Shown piece by piece: positions 33,260 through 45,352 of a stretch of 64,000 bases of DNA; positions within the stretch are counted from its first letter, which is position 1; every line of letters begins with the position of its first letter. The position numbers and the translations under genes are program-made. The stretch lies in assembly GCA_025738555.1 (NCBI GenBank), contig JAOVFP010000009.1:2418001-2482000 (forward strand). Direction: 5' to 3'. Under the pieces are notes generated by a model. It was not told the DNA's origin. It saw nothing but the letters and a program-made list of their open reading frames with translations, and made no database searches. This DNA comes from Cyathus striatus (taxonomy: Eukaryota > Basidiomycota > Agaricomycetes > Agaricales > Nidulariaceae).

Positions 33260-35691
33260 ATGCCAGAACTTGTAGAGGGGAAGGCACATTACTTAACAAC
33301 ACTCTGGGCACTGGAGGAATATGGGACAAAGCCTTATAATTATGCTGTACAAGGTTTATGGGGAGATTTTACAAATGTGGAAGCCATAGATCAGGGAATT
33401 GAAACAGGTCTTGTTCAACAATTGACAAGTGCATGTCGCTTGAAGCGTGGAACAAGTGGAACCCAGACACCACTTATTGGGAAACAGCTTCAGTTGACAT
33501 CTCGGAACAGGACTCCAATCCCTATTTCCTCCCTCAGGCTGAAAGGAGTGTATTACTCAGTGAGGGCTTTGATTCTTGATTTGGGAGAGTTATGGTTGAG
33601 GGTGAGTAGATTAGACTGATGTTTTAGATTGTGTACTGAAAAAGGTTAGGTGGCTTATCTTACACACACCTCAGTACAGATTTACTCCAGAAATGACTGG
33701 GTTAGTATTACAAGAGTACCAAAGGAGGTGATTTTTTCTTGCTTTAAATGAGGAGTCTTGAGTTTAATACATAGTTACAATATAGAGGAGGAAGTTCTCT
33801 GTTGGACTAGCCATAGACTGTACAGATTTTGTGGTAGCTTTTGTATCCCTGGACAACCTATTTCAGGTGGGTAAATTACTTTACTAATTATATAATTTTA
33901 TTTCTAACAAATGTGAAAGCCTCTGTGGGCTACATCCAGAGCAAGGCTTGGACCTGAACCTCCAGATGTGTACAGTGAGTATGGACGGTTTCTTCAAGGG
34001 GTAGCAGACTGGATTCGTACTCGATGGCGTAAATCACAGAATGGTTTGGTAGCTTCAGCAATTCGTGGTGCAAATAAGGTGTGGTTTGGTGTAGGCTCAT
34101 ATACTATTAGTGAGATCCTTTTCTCTGCAGGTAAGTTCAATGCTCAAATTTATTATTCCATCATTCTTTCAAACAACTGAATAAATTTTAATCAGGAATA
34201 CCAGCTTGTGCCTATGAACAAGATGTATTTAAGAATCCTTCCAGAACTGCTCGACTTTGTGAAGCATACTGGTGTTTGGCACATCGAGCAGAGAAGCTGC
34301 TTCCGTAAGTTATTATTGAATTCATGAGTCATGAAAAGAGTGTTTTATAACAATTCTGTAGAGGTCTTCTTCATCATGCATGGAAAAGTGGTTTATTGGC
34401 ACCTACAACAAAAGATTGAAAGCAATATCCTGCAACAATACTTCGTATTTATGGGAAGAAAGAAGTTCGTCTTCCATCCCGCCTTGTGAATTTAGCCAAT
34501 AGGTACAATGTGAGCCTAATCTCAAGACTAAAAATTTAATATGCTGAAATAGTTTTATATAGCAGAATATGGGTATTCTGAGTGCCAGAAACAAAGGGAT
34601 CTGGTACAGGACTGATTTTTCAGACATGCTTCCAGATCCTTTTGAGCCAAGTTATTTATGGGATGCATTTAAAGATAAATCTACACTCCATCTTGGCCAC
34701 CTTGTATTTGGCAATGACAGGTGGTTAGAGATTCGAGCACAATATGGATTGCCTAAACCAATGATGGATGATCCTTTGACCATCATGTTTCAGGAAAAGG
34801 GTATGAACTTGTCTTAATTTTTTTGATATATATAACAAGGCTGACACTTACTTGAAGGTGCATTTGAAACAACACATTTGAAATGCATTCCTCCTAACCT
34901 GGTCTTCCTTAGTAAGAAGGATTTAAGCATTCGACGTTCCTTTCATCCACTTGTCTTCTCATACTCAGAAAATGGTACCCTTTGGTCCATGATTGATGTA
35001 TATCCTCCAAATTCAAGAGAAAATTCAAGGTTAGTCATATTAATTAATGGGTTCTAATCAATAATTCATATTGATGAATATTTAGTAACTCTTTCAAGTC
35101 AAGCATTAAGATTAAAAGGGAAAATGCAGTGGATCATTTGTTTTCAAAGAAGAGTACCGAAAATGGAGTAGCAATTGGACCACTGGAGTACTGTGGCAAT
35201 GGAAGAGTTTTGGTAGCATGTCGACGGAAGATAATGTATGTATTAATTATTTCACATAAGAATTAGATTTACTATTTTAGTTTTGCAGTGCAACTGTTAG
35301 AGGACATTTGGACAAAAAATTAACTGAATCAGATATTCGACACCTAGTTACAAAATCATGGAGGGCTGAATATATCCAATGAGAAAAGAATAAGTTGATG
35401 AAGAAAGCTGCAAAGAAGGGTATTATGGTTAGGGAAGAGGACTTGAGGGTGATTGGGAAAAGGAAATTACCAGAAGCAGCCAAAGCAGAGAGGAATAGGA
35501 GAATTCAGAGTGCACTTAGGGAGCACAAGGAATTGTATGGGGATCTCTACCCTTCTGCATCCATCTCCATCTCTGACAATTCTGAGCCTCCGGTCAAAAA
35601 GCGCAGGATCAGTGTGGATAAAAAACTAGCATTGTCTTCTCAACAAGTTGAAATGGAGCGAAGTCTTCGTACTCGCACTCCAAAATTGTAA
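33260..35691 (+). pseudogene. Unrecognised multi-exon cargo gene A of the Plavaka element
   Basis: Starts ATG 33260 (MPELVEGKAHYLTTLWALEE). At least nine exons with short GT-AG introns, for example 33600-33682 and 33727-33774. Recognisable coding stretches include YSEYGRFLQGVADWIRTRW, GKKEVRLPSRLVNLANRYN, ARNKGIWYRTDFSDMLPDPF and a basic C-terminus with VKKRRISVDKK, a likely nuclear signal. In-frame TGA codons at 34417-34419 and 35380-35382 and an unresolved frame near 33910 break it. I do not recognise a catalytic fold. Being inside the TIRs, it is probably an accessory protein of the transposon. Confidence 0.6.
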
Positions 35692-36749
35692 CCCTTGCAT
35701 TATACTCTTTGATTTACTACCGACTCCAGAGTTGTTAAAGCCTTATTTTAAACCTGTACCCGGCTTGTAAACCTATCTGTACATACTCATATTTCCTATT
35801 GACTCTGTGGTTTAACATGTAATTCTTTTGTACTCATTTACTTGTACTCCAATTTGTACATACTCACATATTCCTGATACTCATATTCCTATTCCAGTTT
35901 GGTTGTGCTGCCAATTTGTACATATTTTTGTAACTAACACTGTACATTGTAATGACATACTTTCCCAGATTGGGATTGTAGTAGCATTTCAAGTAATGAT
36001 TTAATTTGATGATTTTAGTTGGGTTTGATAGACACAATAACCAACACACCTGGAAACAATTAGTGAATATTTCATGGTGGAAGTGAATCTAAGCTTAGCA
36101 AAAGATATATATATATAGTGAGTACAGTAATCTTGTAATCTGAGTAAGGTTAATGCTAATATCAATGCAAATGAATGGAGTAGAGAGATAATTTTAATAC
36201 ATACATGTAAGCTGTAAACATTGAAACATTGAGTTAATATTCTTCAATGGGAGTTATTCTAAGCTTAGTGAAATACATATATATGTAGCAAGTAGGGTAA
36301 GCTTTATGTCTCAGAAAGATTAATGCTAATATAAATGCTGATGAGTGCAGTAAGGAATAGTTAATACACAGAGATGTACAAAAATCTAAATACCTGTAAA
36401 TATGGAAACAATGAGTGAATATCATGCAATGGAAGTTATTGTAAGCTTGGTGAAGCAGATATGTATATAGCAAGTAGTGTAATCTTTAAGTCTGAGAAGG
36501 AACAATGCTAATATTGATGCTGATAAATACAGTAGAGAATAATTTGATGTATAAATGCACAAATATCTACACACTTGTAAACATCATTGAAAAATACATG
36601 AATATTTCACAATGGGAGAAATTCTAAGCTTAGTGAAGCATATATATATATAGTAGGTAGAGTGATATTCAAGTCTGTTAAAGTTTTATGCTAATGTTAA
36701 GACATCATGTAAGGCAGTGATAGTCATAAAAAACATGATATTTAAGTTT
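35692..36749. repeat. Convergent intergenic spacer with about 180-bp tandem repeats
   Basis: Four degenerate copies of a 170-182 bp unit (near 36063, 36234, 36415, 36597), each with TTCTAAGCTTAGTGAA followed by a TATATATA run. It lies between the 3' ends of gene A and the transposase. It may hold both polyadenylation regions. No ORF. Confidence 0.75.
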
Positions 36750-39700
36750 TTACAAAGGTGCATATTCTATAGAATCTAGTTCAATCTCTGTATCCATACC
36801 ATCTTCAGGTCCAAGTGCATCATCTTCAAACTCCTCAGCCTCTTCAGGATTTTCAGGATCTTCTTCAGCATCCTCTTGTAAGGCAATGTATCCGAAATCC
36901 ATTTCTTCATCCAGGTGTTCACCTAAATTTTCATCCTCACTCCCCAAATCCATATAGTTGTCTTCCATCACTGTAGTTTCCTCTACTTCAGCACTGTGAA
37001 TATCAATCCTGTCTCTGTCCAAAAGAAATCTGTCTGTGGCTTCACATGTACTTTCATGACCAACTCCACCTCCACGATAGTGCATTAACATGTCACGATC
37101 TGGAAAGCTAAATATGATTGTCAGTAGTGGACAATAATAGAGAGAATAAGTCATACATATTCAAGTAGTAAAAACAATAATCAAGATCTTCTTCATGTGG
37201 TAATCGTGCTAGTGACTGTGAAAGAAGATCACCTGTTACTCCATCTTTGAAAACTGGAATGATATGAACTGCTCGAATAACCTCCATTGGATCAAGAAAT
37301 CCAAAGGCAGATAAACTATCAACACCATCTTCAATAAATCCAACTCGTGGCAAACGACGAGCTTTCCACCCAGACTTGCTAGAGGCAATACCATACCAGC
37401 ATACCCACAGGAAATCCATTGAAATTGGATCAAGAGAGCTTTCATGAATAACACGAGCATGGAATATACCAATAATTCTTGCATACCAGTATGGATGTCC
37501 CTCTTCTGAGTCATCACGAGAAAGAACCATTATATTGGCATGTGTACGTGGATTGAGTGAGTCTTGTTCACATCTCAAATCATAAGTGGTATAATTGATT
37601 CGAAGAACTTTGTGCTGATAGAGCTCATGCTTTTACAAACTTGACTGAAGCACGCTCAGCTTCACTGAATGGTGTTTCATCACCATCATATTCAAGATTT
37701 TTAATCCTTCTCAGAAGATGATCCTTTAAATGAGGCAGAAAATCCTATTATAACAAACTGTTAGTGACTATGTTTTGAAATGTAAAGCATTGATAAGTGC
37801 ATGAATACCTTTACAGCAGGGTCTCCAGCATGTTCCCGAAGATATTGTGAAATAGATATTGCATTTCTTGTATCATTGGACATCTGGTAGTGATGCTTGG
37901 GTTCACCAGATGGCATGGTTTCTGTATCCTCAAATGAAAGACATGGGTTTCCTGTTGGTGATTTCTTGAATCTCTTTAATGGACAATTCATTCCTGATTT
38001 TGAAGATATATTGTGTAAGATTCGTTCTCGGCGAACATGCTTGGCAATTCCAATAGTAAAATGTTTAGAGCCTTTGTGAACACGACCGTAAAATTGCTTG
38101 CATCGCCAATGTTCACGTTCTCCCTGGAATAATAATTAGCTTTATTGCAAAATCAATATCAATTTCTTACAATCTGAGTACTAATTCCATCTGTTGTTCC
38201 AAACATTCGTATTGCATTTGGATAATCTGGGAGGCAATGTAGCTTGTATGTTGCCAAAGAGAAGTTTCGTTCTCGAGCGGAAACTTCAGGTACTTCCCTA
38301 TGCTTTCCCTTTTTTTGTTCAGTTGTTGATTGCTTTTTTGCCTTTTCAGCCTTTCTACGACCCCTAGCAGCAACTTCAGATGGAAGCTCAAAAGTAACAA
38401 AGTCTGAGCAGGTTATAGACTCAAATTTTCATAAGGCTTTCCCAAGTCGAGTACAAGAATTTTCCAGATCTCTCAGAGTGGATTCAGTGTGAAGCCGAAG
38501 TTTTGCAAGTCCATGCCATGTTGCAAGTTCAAATAAGAGATCCATAATGATAGTATTGTTTTTCTTGTCCAGAAGGCCATCAAAAGCTGGAATTGCGCAC
38601 TTTTAGTTATAAGTTAGTAAGAACACCACCATAAATGAATAATATTGAACCTGAAGGAGGTCTTCAAAATCTCGACCAGCAAGCTTTTTCATATCTGATA
38701 CATTGGTACTGAATTTTTGAATTGTATCCCTTCCAAATGTTGGAATTCTTTGATAGCTAAAAAATATTTATCAGAAACATTTAATATATAGATATATATC
38801 AAATATACCGTTCATTTAGCTGTTGGACTGCATCTTTCCCTTTTGCATGAACAATTCGGATAAGGTGTGTAAGCACTGCCTTCCAAACACCAAGTTCAAA
38901 TTCATGCAGCAGATCAACTGTAAATAAATCATAAAAGTTCACTCCCTGAGGACCTAAGCGCTGTGAGAAAGCATTCTGGAATTGATCTTCAGTAATTTGC
39001 ATCATAATTGTATTATTTAACTTGCCTGTGTTGGAGTAGTAGATCCCAAAATCCGAGAGATCTTTTTTGACCCAACAGGAACTCCCTGTGTAAAAATTAA
39101 CTTGCGTGCCAGACTGACTGCTTCTCTTTTGCCTTCATCATCAATGCGAGCCAATTTAATTCTTCGTGACATGTCTTGAGCACTTCCAAAATAGCGTATC
39201 AAGCTTTTCTCAAGTTTACAGCGAGGACAGGGATTGATCCCTAGATATTTCAGACAAGAGAGTAAGATTCTAAAACGATATAAGATCAGATATGAAAAAG
39301 AAGGGAGAAAAGCAATTTATACTTTTCAGGATAGTCTGCAGAATAAATAAAGAATCTTGGAAACAGTAGACGAATAATTCCATCAATAAATTCTAACTCT
39401 ATTCCATTTATATATGCTTCCATAAATTCCTCATTGAGAAGTAAAAACCAGATCGCTTGTATTATTTCTCGCTTCAAATGTGTAAGAATGTCTGGAGATG
39501 GTGGCTGTCCAAATTCTTCCTTGTATACATCATTAATAGCATCATCTAGCTATAATGCAAATTAGTAAGACTGCATGAAAACAGAAATAGCTAAAAACCT
39601 TTGGAATATAAGCAAGATGATGAGCTGCAAACTTGGATGGTTTTGAGCGTATATACTTGGATTGACATTCAAAATAAAGATAAATTGGCCAGAGACTAGC

Positions 39701-40867
39701 TGTCCCAAAATTTGTGAGGTGTGTTGAGTCTGACCAAACCATAAGTGGAGCAATGACTATCTCCAGTGGACAGTCAGGAAATTGAGATTTGAGTTTCTTG
39801 TGTTCCTGAAGATATCTATCAGTGTTGTACAGTTCAGAGTATATTCGCTCTGCTGGAACATTAGGATTTTGCTGCCAATACTCCTCAAATGGTGCAATGT
39901 GAAAGTTCTCAGCAGAACCTTCCTGGTAGGCAGCTCTAATAATGCTCATTATATTCCGATGGTATACATCAGAAACATTAAAAGTGGGTGCATCTGCTTC
40001 AGAGTTAAAGGATGCTCGGGAGCATGGTAATGGAATTGTTAATGATGTTTTGTTCCAGCCATCTTGAAGTGGAGCAAAGTTGTCCAGCTTTCTAGCTTCT
40101 TTAGATGCATCAAAGCCATATAGGTCATCCAGTTTAAAGTCCGGAGCTAAAAGCACCTCATGAACCAGTTTATTAAGGCTGTCGGCAGTTTTTGTTACAC
40201 CGTCATAAAACCAAGACATTAGACGGAGAACAGAGATATTTGTGAATGGGTGTTTGGCAATAGAAATCAGGCTAGCTGAATCTGCAGGATTTACTCCAAA
40301 AGGCGATCCCCAAGTGGCTCCAAAATCCTGTGTCGAATTTGTAAAATTTGGGCTATCTGATATATTAATAATTTCGAAGTTGTCATCTGGCGTGAAAGAT
40401 GGGGGCTCTGAACTATAAACACGATAGATACCAAAGCTGTTTGGCTCTGATTTATATTCCAATGTAAGATCATGAGGTGGAGATAAAGAAGGAGATCGTG
40501 ATTGTGAAGGACTATGATGATCAGCTTCCAATGTTATAACTGTAGGTGGCGGAGCTGGAAGTATATCTTGGAAGCGCTTAGGAAGTCGAATATTACGCTT
40601 AGGCAACCCTGATGGGCGATATTCATGAGGTGGAGAAGTACTCTTGATGGTAGGAACATCCTCTGAATCAGTGCAGATATTCATATCCAGAGTGTCATTG
40701 ATCACGGGATCAGATTGAAGAGGGGATTCTGTAGCTGGTAATTTGGGAACCATATGATTAACCTTTTTATGCTTTTGTCGAGTCCAAGGACCACAAGAAT
40801 ACTGATGAACTGCAAGTCCACGCGAAGTAGAAAACTCTGCTTTGCATCCTTTACAGCTGTATTTCAT
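36750..40867 (-). pseudogene. Plavaka transposase, multi-exon, frame-damaged
   Basis: Starts MKYSCKGCKAEFSTSRGLAV at 40867, a C2H2/C-like zinc finger. Exon 1 runs to 39599, with a 49-nt intron next. Plavaka family blocks in order: VWSDSTHLTNFGTASLWPIY, PCPRCKLEKSLIRYFG region, VDLLHEFELGVWKAVLTHLI, ERNFSLATYKLHCLPDYPNA, EREHWRCKQFYGRVHKGSKH, GFLDPMEVIRAVHIIPVF, and YRGGGVGHES with an acidic tail ending at 36750. Roughly ten exons. A TGA at 38431-38429 and a frameshift near 37626 (frame change between SVKFVKA and HELYQHKVLRIN) disable this copy. Its normal role is to cut and paste elements with matching TIRs. Confidence 0.88.
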
Positions 40868-41258
40868 TTTAAAAGTATAAATCTAGAGAGGAGAATGTTT
40901 GTAGTTAGTTACTAGACTGTGTAAGGCCTCTACAGAATAGATACTTGATGTACTAGTAGCTTGGAGAGCACTTCACTGAGTGATTAGCGAGACAATTCAA
41001 TAAATTCTAATGGGTTTTGTAAGGAATTAGATGAATAATATAGTAAATTATAGCTCACTTTCAGGAGCGAGTAAGATATGACCCTATTGTATAGTGAAGT
41101 CATAAAGAAATGGCAGTAGATGAGTTGATGAGGAAGAAGAAAAAGTGATTTCATTGAATCAATCATGATAGTGAGTGGTGTGATGTCACGTGTAAAATGT
41201 CACACATCATTGTGACTACTGGCAGTGAACCTCATTCTCCTCTTGTTCCCAATCCCCC

Positions 41259-43223
41259 ATGTCCTCGATCTCCATTGATGAGCGTGCTCAACAACTTCTC
41301 CTTTCCATCAAGACTGTTGGACAGAATGGACAGTGAGTATTACTATGATGCTTGATGTCTTTCCATGCTCTCTGACCTGCCTCTCCAGAAACACCGCCCT
41401 AGAACAGCTCAAATCCACTGCAAGATGGGTTGCCAGGCGGTTCGGTCCCTTCTTCGACTTGCAGTCCACGCTATATGCAGGCTTGAGGCCTGATGATGAA
41501 GAGTAAGCGCCCCCTTGCCTCACGTTAACATCCACTGATTTGGTTTCAGTGTTGAGCTGGAAGATGTCAACGTGTTCAACCAGCTTATGTCTCTCCATCC
41601 GGACTTCCAGGAGTATCTGGCCATTTTTCAGGAAGAAGAGGATGCATTTGATGTACTGGTTCATATAGTAAGTGCTATTACAGTGGTTTTCATCGCATAT
41701 ATGTGCTCATTTGTTACAGTTGATTGAACAGGCTAGCGGTGCACGTTCAGATGACACTCATATGGTATGGTACCATATAGGCGAATGGCTCCCCATCGAT
41801 CCTGTGGCACATCCTGTTGTCCCTTCGCTTTCCGGTTCAAGAAAAGATGGCCGTGGCTGGTATCATGAAGCCACAGCAAAAGCGCTCACTCCCCTATGCC
41901 AGATGGAAGAGTTTCTACAAGATCCAGAGTGCGTACTTCTTATTGGTGATACCTTACTAACATTACTACCTGCTCTAGTATGTTTTGTCAAAGGGTTCTC
42001 AATGGTTCTGTTCTAGTGGGGGCCAACGAGTTCCCTTCATTTCTATACCCGAACGATACAGTCTACAATCCAAGGGACCAGGAGAGGGGGCTGTTTAGAG
42101 GACACATCCTGATACGTGTAAGCGTCTCTCTTTGTACATTATATGTTACTAACATTTACTAGACTCTTCGTGCTCTTTACACGGGGCAGTCATCGGCCCT
42201 CACTGGACACAGAACTGCCACGCGAGAGTCTCAAGGGGAGCTGCATGAGATGCAAGAGCTATTTCCTGAGGCAATTGCTTACGCTGCTGTTCAAGCATGT
42301 CTGTCTGCGTTTGCTGTTTGTGTTGCTTACCGTTGTATACAGGCTCATTTCACTCTTTCCTCTCTGGGAAACTGGAGTGAAATTGAGAAGTGTGACTTCG
42401 ACTACTTCAAGTTTTTCAATAACTGCGTAACACTTCTTAACGACCCTGATGAGGAGTGGGTATTAGAGACTTTTGAGTATCTGAACTCGTACGCACTCCG
42501 ATTTCATCTGTTTATCTTGATCTACCCCTTCTTTTCAACAGACAATTGCCTTCCTTAAAGCGACGAAGAAAGCGTTCACGCGATGACTACGATCGGGGTG
42601 ATCAGGGCCCTGATGCTACTGCGACAATTCTACAACAACGTGAAGAACGAAGGGCAGCTAGGGGAGCAAGAGCGATGGATGCTGCTGGGGATGGAGGTCA
42701 GGATGGCTCGGATGAGGAAAGACACAGTCAGGTGTGCTGTTATGTCATTTCTGTTCATTCTACGCTCATTGTACATTCCCAGCAACGGCCACAGTTCAGG
42801 CAAGATACCCCTCCAGAACTTTCTCGTTCTCCACCACCCAACCATCCTGAACCCCCTCCTGAAAAAATGCCTATTTCTCCGCCACCCAATCGTCACAGAC
42901 GTATTTACCGGCGTGCACACAACCCATCCCTTCCCCAGCCATATTCACCTTCTAACCGTGGCTCACAGTCCCCTCAACCTGCAAGGGCGGCTGCCACATC
43001 ACGACATCCACTAGCTCCCATGAATGAGCCAAGACCAGTATCCTCTGTTTGTGGCTCACGGTCCCCTCAACCTGCAAGGATGGCTGCCACATCACGACGT
43101 CCACTAGCTTCTATGAACGAGTCAAGGCCGGTATCCAACGGTAAATCATCATCTAAAATGCGCAGTCAATCAACTGCAGTTAGGCATTCAACGCGCTGCC
43201 GGAAACCTGCTAACCGCCGGTAA
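41259..43223 (+). CDS. DUF6698-like cargo gene of the Plavaka element
   Basis: Start ATG 41259 (MSSISIDERAQQLLLSIKTV); eight or so exons. Clear introns are at 41333-41388 (GTGAGT...CCAG), one after DPE near 41930-41978, one at about 42492-42540 (GTACGC...ACAG), and 42733-42781 (GTGTGC...CCAG). The core matches my memory of DUF6698: FNQLMSLHPDFQEYL, GANEFPSFLYPNDTVYNPRD, EKGLF-like ERGLFRGHILIRTLRALYTG, AYAAVQACLSAFAVC and WSEIEKCDFDYFKFFNN. The C-terminus is basic (KRRRKRSRDDYD), then Pro/Ser-rich with two near-identical SQSPQPAR...ATSRHPLA segments. No stop seen. Function unknown. Its place inside the TIRs suggests it travels with the transposon. Confidence 0.72.
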
Positions 43224-43860
43224 CTGCTTGTATCAGTTCTGCACATCCCTTAAGCATTTGCTTATTTACTCGTTATCAGATACTAATGCCCCCTTCTCTA
43301 CAGCTTTATATTGTACATTATCATCATCTTCTGCTTCAGAACACCGGTACTCTTCTGTTTTGCTCATGTATTATGCTCTGGCTGCCGTAGCTCTGGTCCT
43401 CCTGTCTGTAACTCCTCTATTGTCGTGTCACTGTACTAGGACTACTTTACAACAATGTTATTCGCTTTGATTTCACACTCGTATGAGCAATTTGGAAGGG
43501 TATTTGGAGGTCCCCTGCTGCTCGCGATGTATAGGCCTTGTAAGGGACTTGCATGGGTCGCAAACATTGTAATGGATTGCATAGCCTTGCAACCATATAT
43601 GACGTCAGAAGTCTTCTGGTACCTTCTATCAAATGAAATGATTCTATTGGCTGTTATTGCCGGCAACTATTCCCATGCATTACAAACCTGGCAAGACCAT
43701 GTGAACCCGGCAAGTATTACTGACTTTGAAAGGAAAAGGTCGCTAACAATGCGTTCACAACTGATGTAGTCTATGCAATACATTTTAGATTTTTACATTG
43801 TATTCTACATACTTTTATTAGATTTTTAACCCCCTGTAAGCCGCCCGCTTTTTTTCTGAT

Positions 43861-45090
43861 GAGTCAAGAGGTGCATGAGGAGGGGGGGTGAAGGAGGGAA
43901 GAGGCGAAGGAGGGAAGGGAAGGAAGGCGCTAAGGGAGTCGGACAGGAGAATGCAAGAGGGGCCTGAAGAAAGAAGGGCAGAAAGATGGGGCAAATCCGG
44001 TCGTACTAGCAGAGGGAATGGAGAGAGAAGTACGAAGAACGAGAACTGGACGAAGGGAGAGGACAATAAGAACCAAGAGAGAGCGAAGGGGAAAATGATG
44101 GTGAAATGAATGGTGGGGGGTACGTACGAAAGAAGAGTTGCAAGTAAGGGAAGAGATACGAACCTTTCTCTACCTCCGCACATCTCCTCAGCACCTCAAT
44201 GTTCCCAGCCTTGACTTGACTCGAAGTGCGTTGCCCAGTCGCCCGATCAGCATCGTCAATCAGACTCTGCAGCTGTACCTTCCACTTTTAGTCCACAGTG
44301 CTGCTGGAGTCAGACGAGGAATTGGAGAAGCCGTTCGTCTAGGACCTTGTAACGTTCGGTTTTTGTGTGGCCTGTATAAGACATCTCTGCGTCAGTACCT
44401 CCACAATACGTATGCAGAAAGAAGAAAGAACGTACGGCCCAGATACTTCTGCGTCCGTTGCCTCCCGTCCATAGTCCGATAGATGGCCCCACGCGTCCAT
44501 GTTGGGGACTACGAGACCATGTGTCTAGGTTTGCTCATCTAAGTAATGTAGACATCTTGAGAAACGGACCAGAGGTAGATGGGATAGAATAAAAGGTGTG
44601 GATAGTGCGAGGGTACGAGACAGGAGAGGAAATGGGAACCGAGCGTAGAGAGCCTCGGCCAAGACAATAATGAATCGGATCACGGTAAATATGGTACATC
44701 CCGATTTTTCACACCTTCCCAAAAAGGCCATTTTGCGCATTGGGGCGAGAACTGCTAAAATCTGTACCATATTTACAACCATCCGACCTACCCTCGTCTG
44801 TGGTGCCTCAAGCAGTTCTTTTCTGCCTCTCCCAAGCCTCTCCCCCTCTGCCGATCCATTAAACTTAACCTGGTGACAATGAAATACCTCAAATATATAT
44901 TTTTCAAATATCGAAAGGCACTCAGATATTTGTATGTACCATATGTCCTTCTGGTAATGCTGCCGTATGCGAGTCGAGTCTTAGACTCACGGCCCATCCA
45001 TACAGAAAACGCCGACGTTCTCGTGAATCTATTTCATGAATCATTTCTTCCGCTTCGCTAATAGCGCACTTGGCACACTCTAGCTGCGAA
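43861..45090 (-). pseudogene. Module X, unit 3 (distal part)
   Basis: Continuation of the block split by Plavaka. Exon A (about 44345-44170) is here in its best form: minus strand reads QSLIDDADRATGQRTSSQVK then a GTTCGT donor after EVEK, with one TAA upstream of it. A pyrimidine-rich intron-like tract follows (44160-43870). The distal part (44480-45090) matches 26500-26960 and 54370-54720. At about 45095 the sequence jumps to NACHT-upstream sequence of another unit. Confidence 0.5.
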
Positions 45091-45094
45091 TTCG

Positions 45095-45352
45095 CTGGAA
45101 CTTGGAAGGTACAGCCCCCGGAAAGTCGCAGATGTTCTAAAACAAAGTCATGGATGTCTCCGCATCGTCGTTCAAGTTAATAATAATATTCTTGTTCACA
45201 GGAATGAAAGAAGCCGTCAGCAGTTTATACACGAAACAGTAATTTGAATAACAGAGCCCTGCTACGCCTGATGATTAGCCCATATTCATCGAATTGTCGT
45301 TTCTTGGGCCAGCTTAAATCCTTCCCTTAATATCAATGATGACGTTGTCGGA
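45095..45352. other. NACHT-upstream flank without its NACHT gene
   Basis: Matches the stretch upstream of NACHT genes (GGTACAGCCCCCGGAAAGT, then TTTATACACGAAACAGTAAT, then the GATGACGT region), yet no NACHT gene lies to its left. A similar 150-bp segment recurs at 47795-47940. This marks a unit whose NACHT gene was deleted. Confidence 0.55.

Larger units (their letters stand above)
32723..43860. mobile_element. 11.1-kb Plavaka-type (CACTA-like) DNA transposon with three genes
   Basis: The ends are inverted repeats of about 26 bp: ATCAGAAAAAAAGCG followed by GGCTTACA after three variable bases, at 32723-32748 and, inverted, at 43835-43860. Subterminal zones carry repeated CATTGCAA, TTGCAAGG and ATTGTAAT words (32790-32960 and 43530-43700). 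Module X sequence stops at 32722 and continues at 43861, fixing both borders. No clean target duplication is seen. Content: an unknown multi-exon gene (+), the Plavaka transposase (-), and a DUF6698-like gene (+). Several breaks show that this copy is not autonomous. Confidence 0.88.
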
